Shown here: positions 7,214 through 13,716 of the stretch, one piece after another | Layout: every line of letters begins with the position of its first letter | Numbering within the stretch: position 1 is the first letter of the stretch | Source: Pseudobdellovibrionaceae bacterium | GTDB lineage: Bacteria > Bdellovibrionota > Bdellovibrionia > Bdellovibrionales > JAMPXM01 | Length of the DNA stretch: 18,108 nt | Reading direction: 5' to 3' | NCBI GenBank assembly: GCA_016791465.1 | Contig: JAEUWE010000390.1 | Span: 1 to 18,108, forward strand | The notes under the pieces: generated by a model | Told to the model about the DNA's origin: nothing | What the model saw: only the letters and a program-made list of their open reading frames with translations | The model's database searches: none | Program-made: the position numbers and the translations under genes

Positions 7214-7255
7214 TCCAGACCTGACTCGATTCTGGACGCGGCGAGCTCTCCAGAA
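7214..7255 (+). other. Two mutually exclusive small hairpins upstream of the barrel gene
   Basis: TCCAGA (7214-7219) can pair with TCTGGA (7231-7236), and the same middle arm, extended to TTCTGGA (7230-7236), can instead pair with TCCAGAA (7249-7255). Only one can form at a time. The element lies between the TonB-like stop and the barrel start, which has no good ribosome site, so it could affect translation of the second gene. The stems are short and may be chance. Confidence 0.3.
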
Positions 7256-7272
7256 CAGTTTAGAATGAATCA

Positions 7273-7860
7273 ATGGCAAAGCTCTATGCCCTCATTTTCG
7301 TCCTATTTGCTTTGGTCTCACCTCAAATTGCGCAAGCCGGTTTTATTGAAGTCGGCGTATCCGGAAGTTACAAACGCTCCAATATCGATCGCGATGCATT
7401 CGATGAATCGCAATCACTGACCGGATCTCTTTCTTACTACTTTGACGAGAGCTCCGCCGTTGAACTGAGCTATACCGATGGCACAAGCCGACGCGTGATT
7501 GGAGAGACCTCTGTCACCGGTCACAATACGACAATGTACTATAAAACCGCAGGGCTTGATTTCATTCTCACCATCGGCGAACGCGAAGCCACGATCCGTC
7601 CCTACGTAAAACTCGGCGTCGTCTATATCTTCGAGAAACGAATTCTCGACCAGTACCGCGACGCCGGCGGCCCGTATCCTGCGACTGAAATCAAAGACAG
7701 CCCGGCACTCGTCCCCAGCGGTGGAATTGGCTTTAAACTGATTCTCTCTAAGAACTGGTCACTCAAAGTCGGCGCCGAAGCGTGGACGAGCCGGCCCGTC
7801 AATGAACAGCCGGTCACCGTCGACTACTCCGGCAAGGCCGGCCTGTCGTGGATGTTCTAA
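7273..7860 (+). CDS. Outer-membrane beta-barrel protein
   Basis: A 195-residue exported protein. The signal peptide (about 1-22, core LYALIFVLFALVSP) is cleaved after AQA. The mature protein alternates polar and hydrophobic residues in about eight strands (EVGVSGSYK, LTGSLSYYF, AVELSYTDG, TTMYYKTAGLDFIL, IRPYVKLGVVYIF, PSGGIGFKLIL, WSLKVGAEAW, KAGLSWMF) and ends in an aromatic residue, Phe, the usual BAM recognition signal. The pattern fits a small eight-strand barrel of the OmpW/OmpA-like type, though no precise family is recognised. It follows the TonB-like gene by 60 bases and its 3' end overlaps the start of the lipoprotein gene by 13 bases, so the three genes form an operon. Confidence 0.85.
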   Translation: MAKLYALIFVLFALVSPQIAQAGFIEVGVSGSYKRSNIDRDAFDESQSLTGSLSYYFDESSAVELSYTDGTSRRVIGETSVTGHNTTMYYKTAGLDFILTIGEREATIRPYVKLGVVYIFEKRILDQYRDAGGPYPATEIKDSPALVPSGGIGFKLILSKNWSLKVGAEAWTSRPVNEQPVTVDYSGKAGLSWMF

Positions 7861-8996
7861 TACGTCGCTTCGGGCTGCGCCACTTCGCTGCTTTCGCCGC
7901 AGGCGCGGCGAAAGATTCGATACGTCGCTTCGGGCTACTCGCCCCCACTATCGGAATCGCAATGCTATGCTCAGCATGCCAGGCTCCCTATTTGGTTAAA
8001 AGCGCGTGGTCCCAAGTGGGCCTACTCAACTCCCGCGAGCCACTTGAAAAGGTTCTGGCAAAGCCGGATCTCTCCGACGCCGTTCGCGCCAAACTCCTTC
8101 TCGCGCGAGACGCAAAGCTCTTTGCAGAAGCAGAGCTCGGTCTAAAAAAAACGCACAACTACGAAAGCTACGTTGAACTTGGACGTTCGCACGTGAGCTA
8201 CGTCGTCAGCGCCGCTCCAAAAAATCGACTTGAACACTTCGAGTGGTGGTTCCCTTTTGTCGGCAGCGTTCCCTATAAAGGCTACTTCAACCCCGACGAC
8301 GCGAAGGACGAGGCCGAGTCCCTTAAAAAAGAAAATCTCGACGTCGTCGTCCGCGGTGTCTCAGCCTACTCAACACTCGGATGGTTCCGAGATCCGATAC
8401 TTTCCAGCATGCTTCGCTACACCGATTATGATCTCGCCAATACAATTATTCACGAAACCGTACATGCGACTCTGTATATAAAAAGCAATGCCGACTTCAA
8501 CGAACGACTCGCAACGTTCGTCGGCAACGTCGGTGCCGATCTTTTCTTTCTAAAACGCGAAGGCCCGTCAAGCGAAACGCTTAAACTCGCTAAGAGCGAA
8601 TCTGAAGACGAAAAGGTTTTCACTGAGTTCATCTCCAAAGAGATTGAACTGCTAAAAACATGGTACGAAAAAAACAGCCCAAAAGGTTCTGAACAGTCGA
8701 GTACATTTGAAGAGAATCGAAATCTTCAGTTTAAAACGATCTTCGAGCACTTCAAAAATGAAGTCGCTCCAAAACTGAGTAACGAAAAGTATCGGACTCG
8801 ACTTCTCGAAGAACTCGCGCCCGATAAACTCAACAATGCGCGACTCTTACTCTGGCGCTTGTATTTTCACGATTTGGGCGATTTCGATCGCGCCTACCTA
8901 AAGCTTGATCGAAGCCCGTCGCGTTTCATTGAATTTGCAAAGTCTCTTGAGAGTGCTCAAGACCCTGAAGCCGCACTCAAAGAGTTTGCTCAATGA
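7848..8996 (+). CDS. Lipoprotein zinc peptidase, predicted aminopeptidase family (HETVH)
   Basis: 382 residues. The zinc-protease motif HExxH is present as H202-E-T-V-H206, followed by a conserved-looking acidic site in FNERLATFVG (E219, a candidate third ligand). This pattern and the surrounding sequence (FRDPILSSML, TLYIKSNADFNE) match the uncharacterised 'predicted aminopeptidase' family (Pfam Aminopep, COG4324). The N-terminus is a lipoprotein signal ending in LCSAC, with Cys44 as lipid-attachment site; the lipobox is slightly atypical, having Cys at -3. The signal is far too long (43 residues) because it contains a 60-bp in-frame insertion: IRRFGL occurs at residues 5-10 and 25-30. Removing one copy leaves a normal 23-residue signal. 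The ATG overlaps the end of the barrel gene by 13 bases. The stop overlaps the convergent gene ending at 8990 by 7 bases. Confidence 0.85.
   Translation: MDVLIRRFGLRHFAAFAAGAAKDSIRRFGLLAPTIGIAMLCSACQAPYLVKSAWSQVGLLNSREPLEKVLAKPDLSDAVRAKLLLARDAKLFAEAELGLKKTHNYESYVELGRSHVSYVVSAAPKNRLEHFEWWFPFVGSVPYKGYFNPDDAKDEAESLKKENLDVVVRGVSAYSTLGWFRDPILSSMLRYTDYDLANTIIHETVHATLYIKSNADFNERLATFVGNVGADLFFLKREGPSSETLKLAKSESEDEKVFTEFISKEIELLKTWYEKNSPKGSEQSSTFEENRNLQFKTIFEHFKNEVAPKLSNEKYRTRLLEELAPDKLNNARLLLWRLYFHDLGDFDRAYLKLDRSPSRFIEFAKSLESAQDPEAALKEFAQ
7860..7936. repeat. 60-bp insertion bounded by 17-bp direct repeats, with internal hairpin
   Basis: ATACGTCGCTTCGGGCT occurs at 7860-7876 and again at 7920-7936, exactly 60 bases apart. 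Between the copies is a perfect 10-bp inverted repeat, CTTTCGCCGC / GCGGCGAAAG (7891-7900 and 7905-7914, loop AGGC). The arrangement looks like a small REP-like unit or a slipped duplication, and because 60 is a multiple of three the lipoprotein frame stays open. Confidence 0.8.
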
Positions 8997-9469
8997 GACT
9001 CTGATCGCGGCTGGGCTGAGCCCTGTGCCATGGCTTTGAGTTTTTCTGCCATCTGCGACTTGCTGACCAGATAACGACTGAGTCTCTCGGCGCCCAAGAC
9101 TTTCCGCAAACGACTCACTTCTCGGATCGGCACATCACCAAACTTTCGAATCGCCCTCTCATAACGTTTTACGGCCTTTTCCGATTCTGTCTTGGTTTTG
9201 GCTTGATCAATTGCAACAAGAGCGGCCTCGATATCCGCAAGTGACTTGCTCTTCTCACGATTCAAAGTTCGAATGGCTTCGGCAAAAGAGCTCTCTATTT
9301 CAACCGGGAGCTTGAGCTCCTCTGACATTTTCCAAATGAACAACTCCTCCAACCGACGCTTTTCACGATCGACAAGATTCTGTTCATTCGCCGCTTGTGC
9401 GGTTTGCTGCGCACTGAACAGAATCAGCACAAAGCCCGCTATCACAAAGGAGGAAACGCAACGTCTCAT
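8990..9469 (-). CDS. Small periplasmic protein of the sigma operon (CpxP/ZraP-like build)
   Basis: 159 residues with a signal peptide (core SSFVIAGFVLILFSA, cleavage after AQA at 26) and a mature chain predicted to be almost wholly alpha-helical and highly charged. The segment FIWKMSEELKLPVEIESSFAEAIRTLNREK resembles the helical hairpin of CpxP/Spy/ZraP-type periplasmic sensors, in which 'M-x-E-E-L-x-L' leads into a long helix, but the LTxxQ signature is missing, so the link is only by build. The last third (VSRLRKVLGAERLSRYLVSKSQM) is another helix. It is the third gene after the ECF sigma factor and the anti-sigma candidate, 42 bases downstream. A role as periplasmic sensor or modulator of that pair is inferred. 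AAAGGA abuts the ATG, an unusually tight ribosome site. Confidence 0.75.
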   Translation of the reverse strand: MRRCVSSFVIAGFVLILFSAQQTAQAANEQNLVDREKRRLEELFIWKMSEELKLPVEIESSFAEAIRTLNREKSKSLADIEAALVAIDQAKTKTESEKAVKRYERAIRKFGDVPIREVSRLRKVLGAERLSRYLVSKSQMAEKLKAMAQGSAQPRSESH

Positions 9470-9511
9470 TCCTTTCTATGATAGGGGGCCCCTTTCAACC
9501 AATCAACCGAA

Positions 9512-10153
9512 TCAATCTTCTCCTAGAGCGTCAGACAGCTCATGCTGGGCCACGATTCGCTGCGCTATCGCCCGCGCAGCCAAATCAAAAGCGATGTCGT
9601 CTGGAGATTCAAATCCGATCACTGTTGCGGCCAACACTTGTGGAGCAGCCTGACGGACAGCCCCCACCTCTTCCGTCCAGGTCGAGGTGACTTCACGAGC
9701 TTGATACTGGCCATGAGTCGTCCCTTCGCCTGAAAGCAGCCATTTGCCGATCAACAATACAGCAAGTCCTCCAAAGACCAAGAAGTGCCCGGTCTGTGCA
9801 CGCCAGCCGCGCACTGGAGTCATAAACCGAGGTGTCGGCACAAAGAATAAACTTCTTTTGCGATCCTTCACCTCGCCGGCTTCGATGGCCTCGTTGAGAG
9901 CACCCATGATTCGTGCCTCAAGAGCATCAAAGTACACACCACTCTCCGGCATCGGCACGTCATCACTCGCGCGCAAGGCCTCTTTTGTTTGCCGAAGTGT
10001 CTCGACCTCCTTCGCGTCTTCCTCTGAACGGCTCAACAGCGCCTTCAAATCGTTTTCAAACTCTCCATCAAATTCGCTCTCAACAAAATCAAGGCGAACA
10101 TCGTCACTGAGATAACCGGGTCGCCACTGTCGAACATCTTTTTCTAAATTCAC
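9512..10153 (-). CDS. Probable anti-sigma factor (single-pass membrane protein)
   Basis: 213 residues from a GTG (10151-10153) that overlaps the sigma factor stop codon (GTGA) and has AGGAGG seven bases upstream. The frame remains open further upstream, inside the sigma gene, but that part is not translated as a separate start. The N-terminal half (1-100) is acidic and helical, suited to bind a sigma factor. One membrane segment (123-140, HFLVFGGLAVLLIGKWLL) follows, then a periplasmic C-terminal tail of about 70 residues. The usual zinc anti-sigma motif HxxxCxxC is absent; the chosen product has no cysteine. So it is identified by position, 4-bp overlap, length and topology, not by sequence. 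Release of the sigma factor by proteolysis or by the downstream periplasmic protein is inferred. Confidence 0.7.
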   Translation of the reverse strand: MNLEKDVRQWRPGYLSDDVRLDFVESEFDGEFENDLKALLSRSEEDAKEVETLRQTKEALRASDDVPMPESGVYFDALEARIMGALNEAIEAGEVKDRKRSLFFVPTPRFMTPVRGWRAQTGHFLVFGGLAVLLIGKWLLSGEGTTHGQYQAREVTSTWTEEVGAVRQAAPQVLAATVIGFESPDDIAFDLAARAIAQRIVAQHELSDALGED

Positions 10154-10863
10154 AGCTCTACCTCCTGGTGGTCTTGTGCAGCGGATTGGTTTGAGTCCCA
10201 ACCGGCATCTGCATCCGTGCTGAAAAGCGAGTTCCAATTTTCAAGTTCACCGCCCATGTTCAGTTCCGCTTCGAATGTCTCGCGAAGCTTCAGCAGCGCG
10301 TGGCGGTAATTTGCTTTCGCCGTGTCGTAAGGGCAGTTCATGATCTGAGCGATCTCTTTAAAGCTCAGATCTTCGAACACCCGGAGCGTGATCGCCACAC
10401 GTTGGCGCTCTGGCAATTGATCAATCTCGGTCCTCAGGCGTTTGGCCACATCGCCTTTTTGCATCGAACGCTCAATGCCGGACTCGACGCCCCCTTGAGG
10501 AAGATCAGTCGTGAACTCTTCGTGCGAACGGCTGCGAAACCGATTCTTCGCCGTATTGAGGCCCACTTGATAGAGCCAGCTCTTAAAGCTCGAACGCCCT
10601 TCAAACAGATCCATTTTTTCGTAGGCCTTAATGAACGTTTCCTGCACGATGTCCTCCGCCAAAGGAAGTTCGCGCGTCATCCGCAAAACCAAACGCAACA
10701 AACCTCGTTGGTGGCGACGAACCAGTTCCGAGAAAGCTTGGCGGTCACCCCGCTTCACTTTTTCGACAAGCTCCATGTCTGACACTGGTGCAGCCTCGGC
10801 GGCTTTCCCCGCCTGCAGCAGATTTCCAGCTTCGATCCTCAGGCTTTTCAGGCTTGCGCTCAC
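10150..10863 (-). CDS. ECF (RpoE-like) RNA polymerase sigma factor
   Basis: About 237 residues. Region 2 runs from SDMELVEKVKRGDRQAFSELVRRH to EDIVQETFIKAYEK and FKSWLYQVGLNTAKNRFR, covering core binding and -10 recognition. Region 4 is LPERQRVAITLRVFEDLSFKEIAQIMNCPYDTAKANYRHALLKLRE, the helix-turn-helix for the -35. Regions 1 and 3 are absent, as in the group IV (ECF) sigma factors. Two adjacent GTG codons (10866 and 10863) follow GGAGGAGG; the second has the better spacing. Extra sequence at both ends (27 residues before region 2, about 35 acidic residues after region 4) is longer than in E. coli RpoE. It heads an operon with the likely anti-sigma factor (4-bp overlap) and a small periplasmic protein, the usual layout for an envelope-stress regulator. 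Confidence 0.92.
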   Translation of the reverse strand: MSASLKSLRIEAGNLLQAGKAAEAAPVSDMELVEKVKRGDRQAFSELVRRHQRGLLRLVLRMTRELPLAEDIVQETFIKAYEKMDLFEGRSSFKSWLYQVGLNTAKNRFRSRSHEEFTTDLPQGGVESGIERSMQKGDVAKRLRTEIDQLPERQRVAITLRVFEDLSFKEIAQIMNCPYDTAKANYRHALLKLRETFEAELNMGGELENWNSLFSTDADAGWDSNQSAAQDHQEVEL

Positions 10864-11298
10864 CACGCCTCCTCCGGCCGTCGGTCACCGTGCTTGGGAC
10901 ACGACCTTGCCACTACTCGGTTAAAGTCCAGGGCGATTTTCTAAAAATCTCCCCTTCGTCAAATCCTCTGGTGTCGCGCGTGAAGGCATTCTGGGATCCT
11001 TGAGCGACCGCGATCCATCGCGATGCACTCGAGATATGACTAGAGCACAACGTGTGCCGTGAGACGGCACCGTGTCTGATTCGTCGACAATGATGTGGGA
11101 TCGATGTGTATTGCTCACCGCACGAAACGGCGAATGATTGGCCCGCGCCAACCATGAAGAGAAGTGAAACCGTGTCGAAAAGCTGGGCGCCTTTTGCTCC
11201 TCAGCTCTGCTAATGCAAGCCTGAATGGCCGCTTATACTAGGAGAATCGCACCAAATTAACGCTTATGGTCGCCAAAAGGTACAATGTACCTTTTGGA
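10864..11298. other. 435-bp gap without a convincing gene; hairpins present
   Basis: No reading frame here has a ribosome site plus protein-like composition. Two overlapping minus-strand frames near 10913-11155 look like chance. The stretch carries GATTTT/AAAATC (10935-10949), a GTGCCGT-GAG-ACGGCAC hairpin (11054-11070) and the hairpin after dgcB (11273-11297). The sigma operon promoter must lie here; I see no strong -35/-10 match, which is expected if the sigma factor drives its own promoter. Confidence 0.4.
11273..11297 (-). terminator. Hairpin just after the dgcB-like stop codon
   Basis: A perfect 11-bp stem, CCAAAAGGTAC / GTACCTTTTGG with an AAT centre, begins one base after the stop. 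It has no T run after it on the minus strand, so it is either a weak terminator or a 3' protective structure. Confidence 0.5.
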
Positions 11299-12294
11299 TT
11301 AGGCGGTGGTGACGCGGTTGCGGCCGCTGCGCTTAGACTGATAGACGGCGCCATCGGCAACCGCAAAGAGTTCGTCCCAAGTGGACATTTCATTCTGCTT
11401 GGTCGCAACGCCGACCGAAATTGTGACCGGCACCTGGTGGCCGTTAAAGACAAACTGAGTCGACTCAACGGTGGTGCGCAGGCGTTCGCCGATTTCAGCG
11501 GCTTGCTGTAAATTCGAGCCAAACAGAATCACGACAAACTCTTCTCCTCCAAAGCGAGCAAGAAAGTCGTCAGCGCGAATGAGCTTGGTTGAGATAACGC
11601 GGACGAGTTCTTTCAGAACATAGTCGCCGCCAGGGTGACCGAGCACCGGGTTATCATTGATCTTTTTGAAGAAATCGATATCGAAAACCGCAATCGAAAT
11701 CGGAACTTTCAAAAGCTTTGCGCGCTTGAAAGATTCCTGGCCTCGCTGAAGAAGAGCGCCTTTGTTGTAGGCGCCAGTGAGCGGATCGCGCTCAGACTTC
11801 TCCTGCAGCTGCTCAAGCGCATGCGCTTCAAGACTGCCACGCTCTCGGAACTTGAAAAGCACGTTTCCTGTCTTAACGGTGTCATTGTCCTTGAGCTTCA
11901 TCGGAATCATCGGAGATAGCGGTTCATGATTCACAACCGTCTTATTGGAACTCTCGAGATCCATCACAAAGACATCATCATCACGGAGTACAATCTTCGC
12001 GTGCGACCGAGAAACCGATTTATCGTCGACGAAAACCTGTGAAGTCATCGAGCGGCCAATAATCATCTCGCTTTTTTCGATTGGCCACTGTTTACCGACG
12101 TAACCCGCCGGGCCCTCAAGCATCATGATCGACGGGGGTGTTTTCCCAGCCGCTGCAATCTTGCGGCTCATCGTGCCGCCGGCCGAGATCACCGTCTTTT
12201 CGGACTCATCTGGCAGATCAACGTTGGTGACCGACTCATCATCGCGGAGTGGTTTATTTTTGGAATCGTTAGACGAAGACATCTTCTTCATCAT
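11299..12294 (-). CDS. dgcB: FHA-GGDEF diguanylate cyclase (DgcB-like)
   Basis: This enzyme makes cyclic di-GMP from two GTP. It has 331 residues from ATG 12294 (an ATG at 12282 is equally possible; upstream starts lack ribosome sites and would add unlikely sequence). An acidic, Ser/Thr-rich tail (1-50) holds two Thr sites: T23 in ESVTNVDLPD and T34 in ESEKTVI. The FHA domain (about 55-155) has IIGRS (78-82), SRSH (95-98) and ESSNKTVVN. The GGDEF domain (about 170-331) has RDPLTGAYN at its start, FDIDFFKKIND, the active loop GGEEF (249-253) and an I-site RADD (240-243) five residues before it, so the enzyme should be active and product-inhibited. The same domain order is known in Bdellovibrio bacteriovorus DgcB (Bd0742), needed for prey invasion, whose phosphorylated N-terminal tail binds its own FHA domain. 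An odd point is two extra residues in the GTP loop (NDNPVLGH). Confidence 0.9.
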   Translation of the reverse strand: MMKKMSSSNDSKNKPLRDDESVTNVDLPDESEKTVISAGGTMSRKIAAAGKTPPSIMMLEGPAGYVGKQWPIEKSEMIIGRSMTSQVFVDDKSVSRSHAKIVLRDDDVFVMDLESSNKTVVNHEPLSPMIPMKLKDNDTVKTGNVLFKFRERGSLEAHALEQLQEKSERDPLTGAYNKGALLQRGQESFKRAKLLKVPISIAVFDIDFFKKINDNPVLGHPGGDYVLKELVRVISTKLIRADDFLARFGGEEFVVILFGSNLQQAAEIGERLRTTVESTQFVFNGHQVPVTISVGVATKQNEMSTWDELFAVADGAVYQSKRSGRNRVTTA

Positions 12295-12393
12295 AGGGAT
12301 CACGTTAAGAATGAACAAGCACAGCTGTAAGAACTGGTGTCGTTTCGGACCATATTTGCGCAAGCTCGCCGTTGGTCCAGTGATCGCATCCCA

Positions 12394-12423
12394 TCTCAAA
12401 ATGGTCGCTGAGCGAATTTGAGA
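12394..12423 (-). other. Weak hairpin after pgi
   Basis: TCTCAAA (12394-12400) pairs with TTTGAGA (12417-12423) around a 16-base loop that includes CGC/GCG. It lies in the 153-base gap between the pgi stop and the dgcB start. It may slow read-through from pgi into dgcB but lacks a T tail. Confidence 0.3.
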
Positions 12424-12447
12424 CGATCTATCTCTTCTCCAGATGCT

Positions 12448-13716
12448 CTATTTATTGGCTAATCGCTCTCGAGCAATCACCTTGCCTAGCTCAACGCCAG
12501 GTTGATTGAAGGCGTCGACATCCAACATCTCGCCAAGCGACGCCACGACCAGCTCCCAAATCATAAACAAACTCGACATCGTGGCTTCGTCCAGAGCCGG
12601 AAGCGAAAGCGAAACAGCCTTCACTCCAGAACGACGAACAGCCTCGATTGTCGACTCACACTCAACCCGCAGCAGATCTCCCATTCCGTGGCCATTCATG
12701 AACTCCTGGCCGCGAAACAGGCTCTTTTCGATTTTTGGCCCCGGCTCTTCGGAGGCTTCGACTCTCTGGAAAAACAAGAACTTATCGCGTGCGCCTTCCA
12801 TCACTTGCTGCAAAAGAGAGTGTTGATCATTCGCGCCCTGAGCCGCAATCGGCGTACTCACCCTGCGAGCCGCAGCACCACTGCGCCCTACTTTCTTCGC
12901 CAAGCTCTCTGCCCAAAGTTGCTGCCACCAGAGTCCAAACTCGCGAAGCCCATCGGCATACGACCAGAGCATGGTGATCCACTCTTCACGGTCAAACGAC
13001 ATCATCGCCTGTGCCGTCAAACCGATCACGACGTCCCGGCTCTCCAAGCCGTACTTGGCACCGGTCATCATGCGCTCTAATCGCAAACCCGAAAAAACTG
13101 CAGGCAATAAACCGACTGCTGAAAGAACGGAAAAACGCCCGCCGACATCAATCGGAATTTCGAGCACTGGCACAGATTCTTTACGCGCCCATGCCGTCAG
13201 CGGATTGTCTTTCAACTCCGACACAATTGTCGAGACCGATCCCAAACGTCGATGCCCCGTTACCCGCAAGTGCTGATCAACCAAGTCGGCCATCGCCAAT
13301 GTTTCCATCGTATTGCCGCTCTTTGATACGATCACCCAGTGAATCATCGAAAGATCGTTCTGCGCCTTCAACCACACCCAGAAACGCTCGCAATCGATAT
13401 TGTCGATGAACGTAACGGTACCTCGCCCCGGCGCTTTCGGTACGGCGCCAAGTAGCGCTCGGCCACCTAAGCTTGATCCCCCCATTCCAAGCACCACCAT
13501 ATGGGTACTGGAGCGCGCGATCTCACGAGCACGGTACTCAACTGCCGCCAGCAAACTCTCCCGAAACGGCAGTTTGGTAAAACCGAGATCCGTGCGTGCC
13601 AAGACGGTATCCAGCGCGCGAGTCGCGGCCTGTTTGGCTTCGGCATAGGCCGGCGACACCATCGTCTCATCATCGACCGACAGCTGAAAGCTGAGTGCTT
13701 TAGGAGACCGCGACAT
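12448..13716 (-). CDS. pgi: Glucose-6-phosphate isomerase
   Basis: This enzyme interconverts glucose 6-phosphate and fructose 6-phosphate in glycolysis and gluconeogenesis. The product is 422 residues from ATG 13716, on the short side but within the bacterial range. Key parts are GMGGSSLGGR (77-86) in the sugar-isomerase fold, the phosphate-binding SKSGNTMET (131-139), the family signature DVGGRFSVLSAVG (190-202), QGANDQHSLLQQVMEG (293-308) with the catalytic His region, and the C-terminal DAFNQPGVELGK (401-412) with the catalytic Lys. A GTG at 13740 preceded by AAAGGAG is an alternative start; both lie inside the end of the metallophosphoesterase gene (overlap 17 or 41 bases), which argues for translational coupling. 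It follows the coiled-coil and metallophosphoesterase genes in one unit. Confidence 0.93.
   Translation of the reverse strand: MSRSPKALSFQLSVDDETMVSPAYAEAKQAATRALDTVLARTDLGFTKLPFRESLLAAVEYRAREIARSSTHMVVLGMGGSSLGGRALLGAVPKAPGRGTVTFIDNIDCERFWVWLKAQNDLSMIHWVIVSKSGNTMETLAMADLVDQHLRVTGHRRLGSVSTIVSELKDNPLTAWARKESVPVLEIPIDVGGRFSVLSAVGLLPAVFSGLRLERMMTGAKYGLESRDVVIGLTAQAMMSFDREEWITMLWSYADGLREFGLWWQQLWAESLAKKVGRSGAAARRVSTPIAAQGANDQHSLLQQVMEGARDKFLFFQRVEASEEPGPKIEKSLFRGQEFMNGHGMGDLLRVECESTIEAVRRSGVKAVSLSLPALDEATMSSLFMIWELVVASLGEMLDVDAFNQPGVELGKVIARERLANK

Noticed and set aside
10930..10965. TTGACG on the minus strand as a -35 for the sigma operon
   Set aside because: No acceptable -10 at 16-18 bases.
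10913..11155. Two overlapping minus-strand frames in the gap upstream of the sigma factor
   Set aside because: No ribosome site, no hydrophobic or domain pattern, and composition like non-coding sequence.
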